From assembly GCF_006459125.1 (NCBI RefSeq), contig NZ_CP041070.1, positions 2,852,001-2,916,000 of the forward strand: 64,000 nt of DNA, written 5' to 3'. The stretch's first letter is position 1. The number at the start of each line of letters is the position of its first letter. The notes below the pieces were generated by a model, which worked only from the letters and a program-made list of their open reading frames with translations, made no database searches and had not been told where the DNA came from. Of the stretch, positions 54,137-64,000 are shown piece by piece. This DNA is from Halarcobacter anaerophilus (GTDB lineage Bacteria > Campylobacterota > Campylobacteria > Campylobacterales > Arcobacteraceae). Position numbers and translations under genes: made by a program.

Positions 54137-55832
54137 GCTGTTTAAAAGGTTTTTTTGTTAAATCCCTTAATTTATTTTTACTGTAAGGATCCCCAATATA
54201 TACGGAATATTGATAGAAATTTTTATTGATTATACTTTTTGAAGCATCAAAATCATCAAAATAGATTCCCGCCAAATCTGAAAAAGTATAAATCAGATTT
54301 GAAGAAGAGTATAATCTATGGTTTGCATTTTTAGCTATATTATTTCCGATTGTACTTTTCCACTTTTCATTTTGGTATACCATAAAAGGAATTGTATACA
54401 TTGCTTTTGTAGGATTATTTTCATTTCTTCCCAACCTTTTTTCAAAAACATTATCAAAAACCTCTTCTCCGTGGTCAGATAAATATAGCATTGCTATATT
54501 ACTTTCATTGTGATTTTTAATTGTTTCTATCAGTTTTGAAACTACATAATCATTATAATAAACTGCATTGTCATACTCATTATAAAGGGTTTTCTGTTCA
54601 GAATTTAAGCCTTCTAACCCACCTTTATTATCAAAAATAGCAAACTCTTTGGGGTATCTATATTTATATCTATTATGAGTTCCTAAAAGATGAACTACAA
54701 TAAATCTTTTTTTATGCATATCATTATTTAATACATCTTCAAAAGGTTTTAAAACAGCACCGTCATATGCCGCACTGTTTTGTTTTCTATTATTGTTAAG
54801 ATAAACTTGATGATCGCACATTTGAGAAAAAGTAGTAAGCATAGTATTTCTTTTTGTCTGTGTTTGCTGATTTGTTATCCAAAAAGTTTCGTAACCTGCT
54901 TGTTTCATTATATTAATCAAATTCGGTTTATCTAAGTACAAATCGGGATTTTCTTCATCTGCAAACGTTAAAGCCTGTTGCAAAACTTCGATTGTATAAG
55001 GTCTTGGAGAGTATACGTTATCAAAAAGAACTAAATCTTTTTTTAACTTTTGTAATTGAGGAGTGGTATCCCTTTTATATCCGTAAAGACTCATTCTATT
55101 TCTGTTTGTAGATTCTCCTATAACTAAAACCAGTGTTGTATCTTCATCTTTATATTTATCTTTTAAATTCTTTAAAGGTTTTAAATTTGTATTTGCATGT
55201 ATAAGTCTTTCCATATTTGCCAAATCAATTCTATATGTAACGTAACTAAAAGCTATATTCCAAGGTGTTGCCGTTTCCATTCTTTTCATTTGAATATAAC
55301 TTGAATCAGTTAAAGACTTATTTCCGACTATATAATTATCTATAAATTTATGAAAAGGTATAGCAGTAAAAAGAAGTACGAAAATTAATTTTTTATAAAT
55401 CTTTATATCTAACCCATCATCTAACTTTTTCCACAAATAAAAAGCAATAAAAGAGTAAATAAGCACCATAGGAATAAGCCACCATACAAAATAAGTTTCT
55501 AAGAACTCACTGCTTTCCGTAAGATTTGATTCAAAGATTATAAAAATAACACTTTGAGAAAACTCTTGTCCGTAAAGAGCAAAATACCCCAAACTAAACA
55601 AAGAACCAAGCCATAAAACAATACCTATAAAAGCGGCTACTTTTTTTGCTTTATTATTAAAAAGCAGAACCAAAGTCATCCAAAGAAAACTCATATAAAA
55701 ACTCTCTCTTAAACCTACCGTACCCGTTATCTTAAAGATTATACATAAAAGATGATAAACCGCAGAAAAGTAGAAGAAAAAGAGGAAATATTTAAAAAAA
55801 GAGACAAATCTTTTTAAAGAAAAATCAACCAT
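54129..55832 (-). CDS. cptA: Phosphoethanolamine transferase, CptA/EptC type
   Basis: 567-aa inner-membrane protein with about five N-terminal helices (residues 10-165) and a periplasmic sulfatase-fold domain. LVIGESTNRNRMSLYGY near residue 239 is the metal-site signature. SPRPYTIEVLQQALTFADE near residue 275 contains the nucleophilic Thr and is characteristic of the CptA branch. TFWITNQQ and LYLSDHGEEV follow. The family moves phosphoethanolamine from phosphatidylethanolamine to lipopolysaccharide (core heptose in E. coli), giving resistance to cationic peptides. The exact acceptor here is inferred. Confidence 0.82.
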   Translation of the reverse strand: MVDFSLKRFVSFFKYFLFFFYFSAVYHLLCIIFKITGTVGLRESFYMSFLWMTLVLLFNNKAKKVAAFIGIVLWLGSLFSLGYFALYGQEFSQSVIFIIFESNLTESSEFLETYFVWWLIPMVLIYSFIAFYLWKKLDDGLDIKIYKKLIFVLLFTAIPFHKFIDNYIVGNKSLTDSSYIQMKRMETATPWNIAFSYVTYRIDLANMERLIHANTNLKPLKNLKDKYKDEDTTLVLVIGESTNRNRMSLYGYKRDTTPQLQKLKKDLVLFDNVYSPRPYTIEVLQQALTFADEENPDLYLDKPNLINIMKQAGYETFWITNQQTQTKRNTMLTTFSQMCDHQVYLNNNRKQNSAAYDGAVLKPFEDVLNNDMHKKRFIVVHLLGTHNRYKYRYPKEFAIFDNKGGLEGLNSEQKTLYNEYDNAVYYNDYVVSKLIETIKNHNESNIAMLYLSDHGEEVFDNVFEKRLGRNENNPTKAMYTIPFMVYQNEKWKSTIGNNIAKNANHRLYSSSNLIYTFSDLAGIYFDDFDASKSIINKNFYQYSVYIGDPYSKNKLRDLTKKPFKQQS

Positions 55833-56015
55833 ACAAACTCCTGAAAATTTTAAGAAGTTTACAAAGGATAAATGAACTTCATATGAATGGAATATGAAAA
55901 AAAATTCATCAATATATTTTAGATTTATTCATAAATCCAAACTTTAATCTAGTTTATTATAAAATTCGCGAAATTGGATAATCAAAATAAAATTTAAGTT
56001 TAGGGAAAATAGTTA

Positions 56016-56861
56016 ATGAAAGTATATCTTTATGCAAAAAGCGGACATGCAATAGGTTTAGATGCAACAAGAAGATGCGCGGCAATAGCAAAACTTCTTC
56101 AAGAAAAAGATTGTGATCCAATCCTTTGTACCTGTGATTTTAGAGCAGGAGTTTATGCAAAAGAAGAACTTGGTATTAAAAAATATGTGTCAGTGGATGT
56201 TTTATCAAATCTTCCAAATATCATGCAAAGAGGAGATATCTTAATCTACGATACGGATGAAGCAAGCGATTTTATGCAAACACATATGAAAGATTTTTGT
56301 ACACTTTTATACAAAATTCCTGAAGATATTCCATATACTATTACCCATAACGATTTTTTTAAAAAGCAGGAAAAACATACTATTGAAAAACTGTTTTTCT
56401 TTGGTGATGACGATTATGACAATAGACTTCTTAAATTATGTGAAAATTCTGAAAAACAAAATATTTCTTTATTATGGGGGCACTATTTTTTCTTGGGTAA
56501 TGAAGAAAAATTAGTTCAATATTTTAATGAAATTTTAAATGAAGAGAGTTATATTGACTCTATAAGAAGTACGAAATACCTCCTTTCAGGATCGTTAAAT
56601 GCCTGTATAGAATCAATCAAATGCGGAGGTAGTCCCGTATTATTAAGAAGAGACGACAAAGAGTATGATGAGAACTTAATTAAAAAATTAAAATTACCGA
56701 CAGTAAAAGCCGATTCTTTTGAAGATATGATTAAAAAGTTTGAAACAATCATTGAAGAGTATCCAAAAATCAACTTCATCGATAACTTTGATATAAACCT
56801 CATCATAAATGAAATTTTTGTAAAACTTGAAGCTTATAAAAAGCTAACAAATAATATATAA
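56016..56861 (+). CDS. Conserved hypothetical, glycosyltransferase-B-like
   Basis: 281-aa cytoplasmic protein. The start KVYLYAKSGHAIGLDATRRC, with a glycine-His loop and an adjacent alpha helix, and the later SGSLNACIESIKCGGSPVLL with an acidic residue and Gly-Gly loop recall GT-B enzymes such as MurG or PseG, where these bind substrate and nucleotide. The middle region is not recognised. Divergent from cptA, with a 183-base gap. A role in surface carbohydrate is possible but not shown. Confidence 0.55.
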   Translation: MKVYLYAKSGHAIGLDATRRCAAIAKLLQEKDCDPILCTCDFRAGVYAKEELGIKKYVSVDVLSNLPNIMQRGDILIYDTDEASDFMQTHMKDFCTLLYKIPEDIPYTITHNDFFKKQEKHTIEKLFFFGDDDYDNRLLKLCENSEKQNISLLWGHYFFLGNEEKLVQYFNEILNEESYIDSIRSTKYLLSGSLNACIESIKCGGSPVLLRRDDKEYDENLIKKLKLPTVKADSFEDMIKKFETIIEEYPKINFIDNFDINLIINEIFVKLEAYKKLTNNI

Positions 56862-56935
56862 TTCATTCTTATAATAATTTATGTTAATTATAAGTTAGAT
56901 TTATATACAATTAAGAAAAACTTTAGGATAAAAAG

Positions 56936-58321
56936 ATGGAAGGAAAAACAGCAACTTTAAAAAAAACCCCTTATCGGATAAAAAGATATTACGGTTATGC
57001 TATTGCAACAATAGTATCATTGGCAATACCTTTTATTACGATTAACGGGAATCATATTTTTTTATTATCATTTGATAAAAAACAACTTCACTTGTTAGGT
57101 GTTGCATTTGATATGCAAGAACTTTATTTAATGCCATTTTTATTAATGCTCTTATTTTTAGGGATTTTTGCAATTACTGCAATAGGAGGGAGAGCTTGGT
57201 GTGGATGGTCATGTCCCCAAACAATTTTTAGGGTTATATACAGAGATTTAATCGAAACTAAACTTTTAGGTTTAAGAAGAATTAAAAACAAACAAAAAGA
57301 GCCTGACTGGAAAAAACCGGAAAATGCTTCAAAAAGAGTTATAGCTATTATTATTTGGTCACTTCTTGCAATAATTGCGGCAGCTGACTTTATGTGGTAT
57401 TTTGTTCCTCCGGAAGATTTTTTCGCATATTTACAAAATCCTGCTGAACACTGGTTTTTAATCGGTTTTGTTTTAATTATTGCGGCGTTTTTAGTATATG
57501 ACGTAATCTTTATGAAAGAGAACTTCTGTGTTTATGTTTGCCCTTATTCAAGAGTTCAATCAGTTCTTTATGATAACGACACATATCAAGCAATCTACTC
57601 TACAAAAAGAGGAGGTCATATATATGACGACCATAAAGAAAAAATTATCTTCAAACAAAAAGATTTACCTGATCCTACAAACGAATGTACTGCATGTGAA
57701 TCATGTGTAACAGTTTGTCCTACACATATCGATATCAGAAAAGGTATGCAACTTGAGTGTATTAACTGTTTAGAGTGTGTTGATGCATGTACTACGGTTA
57801 TGGGAAAATTAGGAAAAGAGTCTTTAGTTCAATGGACAAGTACAAGATCTATAGAAAAAGATGAACCTACAAAAGTATTCAGAAAATCAACTATTATGTA
57901 TACTGTTGCACTTGTAGTTGTTTTAGCACTTCTTTTTGTAATGGGTGGAGAAAAAGAGCATATGTTGTTAAACGTAAATAAAACAACGCAGCTTTATAAA
58001 ATAAAAGAGGGAAATGTAGTTACAAACAACTTCTTATTCCTTTTCCAAAATACAGACTCTAAAACACACACTTATGCCTTAGAGATTGTAGATCATCCTG
58101 ATATTAAAATCAAAAGATTTAAACCGTTTAAATTAGACCCTAAAAAAATGTCTAAAAAAGTGGTAATTTTACAAACAGATAAAATTCTTGTAAATGATGT
58201 TACAAAAGATACACCAATAACAGTTACTATTAGAGCTTATGCTATAGACGAACCTCAAAAAGTATCTGTTTTAAGAAAAGCGGTGTTTATCTACCCAAGA
58301 GCAGATAAACTAAAAAAATAG
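56936..58321 (+). CDS. ccoG: Cytochrome c oxidase accessory protein CcoG
   Basis: 461-aa membrane FeS protein (FixG/RdxA) needed to load copper into cbb3-type oxidase. It has about five membrane helices, GRAWCGWSCPQTIFR near residue 84 and FCVYVCPYSRVQ near residue 197, then two ferredoxin clusters (CTACESCVTVCPTHIDIRKG and CINCLECVDACTTVMG), a last helix and a C-terminal Ig-like domain. No other cco genes lie in the window, so it is expressed alone. An AGGAT site precedes the start. Confidence 0.95.
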   Translation: MEGKTATLKKTPYRIKRYYGYAIATIVSLAIPFITINGNHIFLLSFDKKQLHLLGVAFDMQELYLMPFLLMLLFLGIFAITAIGGRAWCGWSCPQTIFRVIYRDLIETKLLGLRRIKNKQKEPDWKKPENASKRVIAIIIWSLLAIIAAADFMWYFVPPEDFFAYLQNPAEHWFLIGFVLIIAAFLVYDVIFMKENFCVYVCPYSRVQSVLYDNDTYQAIYSTKRGGHIYDDHKEKIIFKQKDLPDPTNECTACESCVTVCPTHIDIRKGMQLECINCLECVDACTTVMGKLGKESLVQWTSTRSIEKDEPTKVFRKSTIMYTVALVVVLALLFVMGGEKEHMLLNVNKTTQLYKIKEGNVVTNNFLFLFQNTDSKTHTYALEIVDHPDIKIKRFKPFKLDPKKMSKKVVILQTDKILVNDVTKDTPITVTIRAYAIDEPQKVSVLRKAVFIYPRADKLKK

Positions 58322-58327
58322 AGTAAG

Positions 58328-58349
58328 AAGGAGTTTATAAATACTCCTT
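58328..58349 (+). terminator. Intrinsic terminator after ccoG
   Basis: AAGGAGT-TTATAAAT-ACTCCTT forms a 7-bp stem directly after the ccoG stop, followed by TTTACTTT. Position, stem and T-rich tail fit rho-independent termination. Confidence 0.65.
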
Positions 58350-58436
58350 TTACTTTAACTCAATATTTACTTCTAATAAGTTATAATCGCGAAATATTTT
58401 TACAATTTTTAATCAATTTTTACGGAGTTCCATATA

Positions 58437-60053
58437 ATGACTAAATTCATATTTGTTACAGGTGGGGTATTAAGCTCACTAGGGAAAGGTATAACTTCAG
58501 CTTCTATTGCAACTATTTTAAAACAATCAGGTTTTAAAGTATCAATGCTGAAAATTGACCCTTATTTAAATGTTGACCCGGGGACAATGAGCCCTTTAGA
58601 ACACGGTGAAGTTTTTGTTACGGCAGACGGAGCTGAAACAGATTTGGATTTAGGAAACTATGAACGATTTATTGATACAACACTTACTGCTAAAAACTCT
58701 TTTACTACAGGACAAGTTTACCAAAGCGTAATTAGAAGAGAGAGAAAAGGCGGTTATTTAGGAAAAACTATTCAAGTAATCCCTCATGTTGTAGATGAAA
58801 TCAAAGATAGAATCTATGCAGCAGCAGATGATAAAGATTTCTTAATTGTTGAATTAGGTGGTACGGTAGGAGATATAGAAGGTCTGCCTTTTATGGAAGC
58901 AATAAGAGCAATGAGACATGAACTCCCAAAAACAAATATTATGAATATTCATGTAAGTTTAGTTCCTTACGTAAAAGCTGCGGGAGAACTAAAAACAAAA
59001 CCGACACAACACTCAGTTCAAGAGTTAAGAAGAATAGGTATAACTCCGCATATGCTTGTATGCAGAACAGAAAAACCTCTTCCTAAAAATTTAAAAGATA
59101 AACTAGCATTTTCATGTGATATTGAAAGAAATGCCGTTATAGAAGCAGATGATGCACAATCTATTTACCAAGTTCCTCTTCATTTTATAAAAGAGGGAAT
59201 TTTAACCCCTCTTTCAGAACACTTCTGTATAAAATTAAAACCGAATATGGAAAAATGGGATACTTTGGTAAAAAATATTCTTATTCCCCAAGATGAAGTT
59301 ACAATCGCATTTGTAGGTAAATATCTTGATTTAAAAGAGTCTTACAAATCTTTGATTGAAGCTTTGATTCATGCAGGAGCTCATCTAAATACAAAAATCA
59401 ATATCCACTGGTGTGATTCACAAAGAATTGAAGATGAAGGAGCCTATGAAGTAATAGGAAATTCAGACGGAATTTTAGTTGCAGGCGGTTTTGGACCAAG
59501 AGGGGTTGACGGTAAACTTGCTGCAATAAAATATGCAAGAGAAAATAAAATTCCTTTCCTTGGAATCTGTCTTGGTATGCAATTAGCTATCGTAGAATAC
59601 GCAAGAAACGTATTAGGAATCGAAAATGCAAACTCTGTAGAGTTTGATCCTGAAACAAAAGAACCTGTAATATACCTAATTGATGAATTTATCGACCAAA
59701 GCGGAAATAAACAAGTAAGAACAAAAAAATCTCCAATGGGCGGAACAATGAGATTGGGAGAATATCCGTTTGAACCCCTAAAAGGAAGTAACCTTCAAAA
59801 AGCTTATGGAAAAGAAGAAGTCTATTATGAAAGACATAGACACAGATATGAAGCAAATCCTGCATATAAAGAGAAACTGGAAAATGCAGGTATGATAATT
59901 TCAGGACAATCAAACGGTTTAATTGAAGCAGTTGAAATCAAAGATCACCCTTGGTTTGTAGGTGTTCAATTCCACCCTGAATTTACTTCTCACTTAGAAA
60001 CACCAAACCCGATTATTTTAGAGTTTGTAAAACAGGCTAATGCCGCTAATTAA
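58437..60053 (+). CDS. pyrG: CTP synthase
   Basis: Makes CTP from UTP with glutamine as nitrogen donor. The 538-aa protein has the synthetase domain with [19 protein letters not shown] at the N-terminus. The class I glutaminase domain has [12 protein letters not shown] (catalytic Cys) near residue 380 and the His-Glu pair in FHPEFTS near residue 516. Length is normal. Its stop overlaps the recJ start by one base. Confidence 0.98.
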   Translation: MTKFIFVTGGVLSSLGKGITSASIATILKQSGFKVSMLKIDPYLNVDPGTMSPLEHGEVFVTADGAETDLDLGNYERFIDTTLTAKNSFTTGQVYQSVIRRERKGGYLGKTIQVIPHVVDEIKDRIYAAADDKDFLIVELGGTVGDIEGLPFMEAIRAMRHELPKTNIMNIHVSLVPYVKAAGELKTKPTQHSVQELRRIGITPHMLVCRTEKPLPKNLKDKLAFSCDIERNAVIEADDAQSIYQVPLHFIKEGILTPLSEHFCIKLKPNMEKWDTLVKNILIPQDEVTIAFVGKYLDLKESYKSLIEALIHAGAHLNTKINIHWCDSQRIEDEGAYEVIGNSDGILVAGGFGPRGVDGKLAAIKYARENKIPFLGICLGMQLAIVEYARNVLGIENANSVEFDPETKEPVIYLIDEFIDQSGNKQVRTKKSPMGGTMRLGEYPFEPLKGSNLQKAYGKEEVYYERHRHRYEANPAYKEKLENAGMIISGQSNGLIEAVEIKDHPWFVGVQFHPEFTSHLETPNPIILEFVKQANAAN

Positions 60054-61618
60054 TGCTAAAGATTACGAAAAAAGAACTTTTTAATATACTAAAAGCAAGA
60101 CATGAGAATGACAAATATTCTCGTCTTGCTCAAATGCCAAAACCCGACAGTTTTAAAGATATTCAAAAAGCAACAACAAGAATCAAAGATGCCGTTTTAA
60201 AAAATGAAAAAATCACAATAGTCGGAGATTATGATGTTGACGGAGTTGTTTCTACAACTATAGTAGTGGATTTTTTTCAAAAAATCGGTATTCAAGTAGA
60301 TTATATTATCCCTAATAGATTTGAACACGGATACGGACTTTCACCGAAAATTGTCGATATGATTGATGAAGGTTTGGTTATAACAGTAGACAACGGAATT
60401 TCAGCAAATCAAGCCGCAAAAAAATTAAAAGAAAAAGCTATTGATTTAATTATTACGGATCATCACACCGTAGGAGAGGAACTTCCCGAGGCTTTTGCCA
60501 TAATAAATCCGAAACAAAAAGAGTGTAATTTCCCTTTTAAAGAGATTTGCGGAGCCCAAGTAGCATGGTATCTTTGTGCTGCAATAAAACAAGAACTAAA
60601 AAAAGAGGTAAATCTACAAGACTTTTTCGACCTTTTATGTATTGCAATAATTGCAGATATAATGCCAATGACAAGTCTAAACTATATTATGGTCAAACAT
60701 GGACTTAAATCTATAAAAAATTCAAAAAGACCCGCTTTTATAAAATTAAATGAAGTAATGCAAAAACAGCTTTTTGTCTCTGATGATGTAGGTTTTACTA
60801 TAGCTCCTAAAATAAACAGTGCTGGAAGAATGGATGATGCGTCCATTGCCTTGTCTTTTCTTCTATCTCAAAATCTTTATGAAGCAAATGATTCACTTCA
60901 AATGTTAGAAGAGCTAAACTGTTATAGAAAAACCTTACAAGAAGAGATTTCAAAAAAAGCAGTGCAAGCAATGAGCAATCAAGATAATGCCGTAATAGTC
61001 TGGGGAGAAGATTGGCATGAAGGAGTTATCGGAATTGTTGCGTCAAAACTCTCAAATGCCTATAAAAAACCTGCTTTTATATTTTCTATTAAAAACGGAA
61101 TAGCAAAAGGTAGTGCAAGAGCAAATGCAAATATAAATCTACACACAATTATTTCCGAAACTTCAGACCTTCTTCTTGGTTTTGGAGGTCATAAAAATGC
61201 TGCCGGGTTATCAATGGAAGCAAAAAATCTAGAAGAGTTTAAAAAAAGAATAAATGAACTTTTAAATATAGAAGCAAAAGATTTATATATAGAACATGAT
61301 GTATTAGGAGAACTTGACGTATCTTCCGTGGATATTGAATTTTTGGATATTATTGAAAAGTTTGAGCCTTACGGTTTAAATAATCATCGCCCTATTTTTA
61401 AAATATCAAATTCAAAAATTATAAAAACCCAACTATTTGGAAAAGATAAAAATCATTTAAAACTAACCTTAAACAACAACGGTTATGTTTTTGAAGCTTT
61501 ACAATTTCATGCAGAAAACAGAGATTTGGAAGATTCTATAAATTTAGTAGTTTCAATAAATAAAAATGAGTTTAGAGGAGAGATAAGTCCTCAATTTCTA
61601 ATCCAAGATATACTATAA
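60053..61618 (+). CDS. recJ: Single-stranded-DNA exonuclease RecJ
   Basis: 5'-3' exonuclease for single-stranded DNA in recombination and mismatch repair. The 521-aa product has the DHH phosphoesterase motifs IVGDYDVDGVVSTT near residue 57, LVITVDNGIS near residue 108, IITDHHTVGEELPEA near residue 132, and the DHHA1 domain motif GFGGHKNAAGLSM near residue 378. It is translationally coupled to pyrG. Its end overlaps the convergent lipoprotein gene by 6 bases. Confidence 0.93.
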   Translation: MLKITKKELFNILKARHENDKYSRLAQMPKPDSFKDIQKATTRIKDAVLKNEKITIVGDYDVDGVVSTTIVVDFFQKIGIQVDYIIPNRFEHGYGLSPKIVDMIDEGLVITVDNGISANQAAKKLKEKAIDLIITDHHTVGEELPEAFAIINPKQKECNFPFKEICGAQVAWYLCAAIKQELKKEVNLQDFFDLLCIAIIADIMPMTSLNYIMVKHGLKSIKNSKRPAFIKLNEVMQKQLFVSDDVGFTIAPKINSAGRMDDASIALSFLLSQNLYEANDSLQMLEELNCYRKTLQEEISKKAVQAMSNQDNAVIVWGEDWHEGVIGIVASKLSNAYKKPAFIFSIKNGIAKGSARANANINLHTIISETSDLLLGFGGHKNAAGLSMEAKNLEEFKKRINELLNIEAKDLYIEHDVLGELDVSSVDIEFLDIIEKFEPYGLNNHRPIFKISNSKIIKTQLFGKDKNHLKLTLNNNGYVFEALQFHAENRDLEDSINLVVSINKNEFRGEISPQFLIQDIL

Positions 61619-62230
61619 AACCATAGGGGCTCTAATATTAGGTTGAATAGTATTTCTTTCTAAATCGAATATCTCATCATCAACCAAAGTTTCACTAGAA
61701 GCTGAGCTTAAAATATTTCCTGTCGAAAGATCGACAAGTTTTGTAAAAATAATCAAACTCTCTGTAGTAACGCTATATGTTCCAACAAAAGCATATCTAG
61801 TGCTTAACTCTTTATTTTTGATATCTTTTTGTATTCTAGTTAAAACATTAAAGCCATGTACTCCTAATTGGAAATCTCTGCTTAATTCTACGGCTTTTAC
61901 TATAACTCCTTTATTTAACAAAGAGTTTTTTAGCTGTTCAGAGAGTAGAAATCCAAGTTTTGAACGATTTCTTAATCTATCGACATTTACGAAATCAGGA
62001 ACTAAAACCGCTTCTTGGGAATCAATATACTCTTTGATTTTTGGTTCCTGTTTTTCAACCAACTCTTCGACTAAAGAGTCAAAGTTAGTTGAACCGGTTA
62101 AATACTTGTGATTTGTAGGGGATTTACTAGCAACTGTTTTTGCTATATTTGTTGAACATGAAGTAAAAAAAAGTATTAAAAATATTGAAGCTGAAAAATA
62201 GTTCAATATTTTTATAATATTTTTGTTCAT
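61613..62230 (-). CDS. FlgO-like outer-membrane lipoprotein
   Basis: 205-aa lipoprotein: signal peptide ending in the lipobox FFTSCS, then a FlgO-type domain (VNVDRLRNRSKLGFLLSEQL, then AFVGTYSVTTESLIIFTKLVD and STGNILSSASS). In Vibrio, FlgO stabilises the flagellum at the outer membrane; the role here is not proven. It follows its paralog by 5 bases. Confidence 0.75.
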   Translation of the reverse strand: MNKNIIKILNYFSASIFLILFFTSCSTNIAKTVASKSPTNHKYLTGSTNFDSLVEELVEKQEPKIKEYIDSQEAVLVPDFVNVDRLRNRSKLGFLLSEQLKNSLLNKGVIVKAVELSRDFQLGVHGFNVLTRIQKDIKNKELSTRYAFVGTYSVTTESLIIFTKLVDLSTGNILSSASSETLVDDEIFDLERNTIQPNIRAPMVL

Positions 62231-62235
62231 TTAAA

Positions 62236-62895
62236 CTATTTTTCTTCTATTATTTTTATTGTTCTTGCAGGTTTACAATCTTTAAATAAAATACAGTCAT
62301 TTCTTTTATTATGTTGATAAGTAGCTCTTGCACTTGAAATTATTTTACCTGTTATATTATCCATAACTCTTGCATTTAACATAACTTTCCCGTACTGTCT
62401 AGAGTAAGTTCCTACCACAACATAGGTATTTGGTATTTTTTCTTTTAGTTTATGAGGATTTCTGCTAATAAAATATTCACCTTTTTCATTTATAGAAACA
62501 GCCATTTGCCCTCTATATTCTATAATATTAAAACCTCTGTTTGACATCTCGTTTATTAAACTTTCACTTACAATTCTACCAAATTCCGTAGTCTTTTTAA
62601 AATTGCTTAAACTAACAAAAGATGTTATAAGAAGCGGTTTGCTGGTACTCATTTTTTGATTCTGCATCATTTGTGTAGCAAGCGAGTTTATAGTATCTTC
62701 TATAGTATATTGAGTTGTTACGTTTTTTTGTCTGTCATTGGCAACTTGAATATGCTGTTTTGTAATCTGAACTTTTTTGTCTTCTTTCTCTACTGAACTA
62801 TCTTTATAACTTACAAAAGGACTATTTGCAGTACATCCCGAAAATAGAGATACCGCTGTTACAAGCAAGCAAGATTTAGTGAAAATTTTAAACAT
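62236..62895 (-). CDS. FlgO-like outer-membrane lipoprotein, paralog
   Basis: 219-aa lipoprotein with lipobox LFSGCT, a Gln/Lys-rich linker, and the same FlgO-type domain (ITSFVSLSNFKKTTEFGRIV, YVVVGTYSRQYGKVMLNARV, ITGKIISSARAT). First gene of a two-gene transcript. No sigma-54 or sigma-28 type promoter could be recognised upstream. Confidence 0.78.
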   Translation of the reverse strand: MFKIFTKSCLLVTAVSLFSGCTANSPFVSYKDSSVEKEDKKVQITKQHIQVANDRQKNVTTQYTIEDTINSLATQMMQNQKMSTSKPLLITSFVSLSNFKKTTEFGRIVSESLINEMSNRGFNIIEYRGQMAVSINEKGEYFISRNPHKLKEKIPNTYVVVGTYSRQYGKVMLNARVMDNITGKIISSARATYQHNKRNDCILFKDCKPARTIKIIEEK

Positions 62896-63040
62896 AAATT
62901 CCCCTTATATTAATTGCTTAGATTTTATTTAAAAATAGCTTATAAATTCTTGAAAACTTTATCTTTAAAAACAGTTTAAAACCCCTTTTCTTCATAATTC
63001 TGTGATAAAATAAAAATAAAATTTTATACAGGAGTTTATC

Positions 63041-63595
63041 ATGTCTAAAGTATTAGTTATTCTTTCCACAGGATTTGAAGAAGTTGAAGCAGTCTCAATT
63101 ATAGATATTTTAAGAAGAGCCCAAGTTGACGTAACAATTTCGACAATAAATGAAAAAACAACAAAAGGAGCTCATAATATATTAATTGAAGCAGATGAAA
63201 AATTAGAAGATATTTCAAATCTTGAAGATTTTGATATGGTAGTTTTACCAGGAGGTGCAGAAAACACCTTTAATCTTGCAAAATCGGAATTAGTAAAAAA
63301 AACTCTACAAAAAATGAAATCTTCAAATAAATACGTAGCGGCAATATGCGCAGCACCTTATGCTTTACATGAAGCAAAAGTTTTAAATAAAAGATATACT
63401 TGTTATCCAAGCTTTGAAGAAAAAATCGATCCAGCAACATATATTTCAGATGAAAAAGTCGTAACAGACGGAAAAGTTATAACTTCTCAAGGACCTGCAA
63501 CGGCAATGCAGTTCGCTTTGGAACTTGTTAAAACAATAAAAGGTGAAGAAGTTTATAAGGAAGTGAAAAACGGACTTTTAGTATCAAGCTTTTAA
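63041..63595 (+). CDS. DJ-1/PfpI family protein
   Basis: 184-aa protein of the DJ-1 superfamily. VILSTGFEEVEAVSIIDILR at the N-terminus carries the conserved Glu, and VAAICAAPYALHEA near residue 103 the nucleophilic Cys. VVTDGKVITSQGPATAMQFA is the typical C-terminal motif. Members act as chaperones, glyoxalases or deglycases in stress defence. AGGAG precedes the start. Its stop overlaps the convergent glycosyltransferase gene. Confidence 0.88.
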   Translation: MSKVLVILSTGFEEVEAVSIIDILRRAQVDVTISTINEKTTKGAHNILIEADEKLEDISNLEDFDMVVLPGGAENTFNLAKSELVKKTLQKMKSSNKYVAAICAAPYALHEAKVLNKRYTCYPSFEEKIDPATYISDEKVVTDGKVITSQGPATAMQFALELVKTIKGEEVYKEVKNGLLVSSF

Positions 63596-64000
63596 TCTTG
63601 AGAGAATCTCTTCATTCTTCTGCCAAAAATCCAAAAAACTGTGAGAGATAGACTTATCTCTCATATATTCATAAGCTTTTTTACTTTTTTGATAATATTT
63701 TTCATCCTTTTTTGACAACTCTTCTAATGCCTTTTTTACCTCATCAAAACTATTTATATCTAAAATATATCCGAATTTTTCAGTTACAAAAGTTTTTGGT
63801 CCCCCTTTGTTTGTAACTATTGCAGGCAAGCCCGAGCTTAATGCTTCCATTACTACTTGTCCCAAAGTATCGGTAGTCGAAGGGAAAATAAAACAATCGC
63901 TTGAAGCATATATTTTAGATAACTCTTCACCTCTTCTTTTTCCCAAATAGGTAATTGTAGGATCTGATATCTGCTCTTTTAACTCTTTGTCTCCTACTAA
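63584..64000 (-). CDS. Glycosyltransferase family 4, C-terminal part (cut by window edge)
   Basis: The frame is open at the right edge; about 138 codons are visible. They form the donor-binding half of a GT-B enzyme: ITYLGKRRGEELSKIYASSD, FIFPSTTDTLGQVVMEALSS with the EX7E-type glutamates, and GLPAIVTNKGGP. The stretch resembles mannosyl- or glucosyl-diacylglycerol transferases (MgtA type). Upstream sequence is needed for substrate and start. Its 3' end overlaps the DJ-1 gene by 12 bases. Confidence 0.85.
   Translation of the reverse strand, partial: LVGDKELKEQISDPTITYLGKRRGEELSKIYASSDCFIFPSTTDTLGQVVMEALSSGLPAIVTNKGGPKTFVTEKFGYILDINSFDEVKKALEELSKKDEKYYQKSKKAYEYMRDKSISHSFLDFWQKNEEILSRLKA

Overview
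The window is AT-rich DNA from a Campylobacterota bacterium, most likely an Arcobacter-group species. This rests on the NADH-quinone oxidoreductase operon, in which two small lineage-specific proteins replace NuoE and NuoF, on CcoG, on the FlgO-like lipoproteins, on the lpxB-fabZ-lpxA-clpX-mreBC run and on the overall codon style. No rRNA, tRNA or CRISPR array was seen.

Layout. 1-7559: nuoA-H operon on the minus strand, running off the left edge toward nuoI. 7.7-11.4 kb: an AAA ATPase with a small membrane partner, an AEC transporter and an FMN reductase. 11.5-13.0 kb: two tandem paralogous modules, each an XRE-type repressor divergent from a small protein, each with its own palindromic operator pair. 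13.0-14.3 kb: an IS256-family element with an 8-bp target duplication; an inverted copy lies at 52.0-53.3 kb. 14.3-27.2 kb: housekeeping genes (nfo, an NDH-2-like flavoprotein, queH, lpxB, fabZ, lpxA, clpX, mreB, mreC, a homocysteine methyltransferase, ribE, mnmG).

The main discovery is a complete Tn7-like transposon at 27179-45027 (17,849 bp) inserted into the last codons of mnmG. Both ends can be read directly: TGTCA at the left, TGACA at the right, matching AT-rich subterminal sequence with TGATAAT repeats, and a perfect 5-bp duplication TGAGA on both sides. It carries tnsA, tnsB, tnsC and tniQ on the minus strand and a probable tnsE on the plus strand next to the mnmG-proximal end. Its cargo is antiviral: a 1030-aa protein with a C-terminal TOPRIM-like domain, and a minus-strand cluster DndC-like sulfurtransferase / RdrA ATPase / RdrB adenosine deaminase (the RADAR pair) / HNH endonuclease with a central PUA-like region. 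The transposon end replaces the last codons of mnmG and supplies its stop codon, so mnmG is a candidate attachment gene.

Just beyond the transposon (45.03-47.2 kb) lies a decayed accessory patch bounded by a second inverted-repeat pair. It contains two tandem two-helix membrane proteins, an in-frame TGA interruption and a gene broken by a one-base slip in a homopolymer. It may be the remnant of an older element at the same site.

47.3-52.0 kb is a signalling cluster: a solo multi-helix membrane sensor domain, a histidine kinase with a periplasmic binding domain, an OmpR-type regulator and a diguanylate cyclase. 53.3-64.0 kb returns to core genes: a phosphatase, a CptA-type phosphoethanolamine transferase, ccoG, pyrG, recJ, two FlgO-like lipoproteins, a DJ-1 family protein and a glycosyltransferase cut by the right edge.
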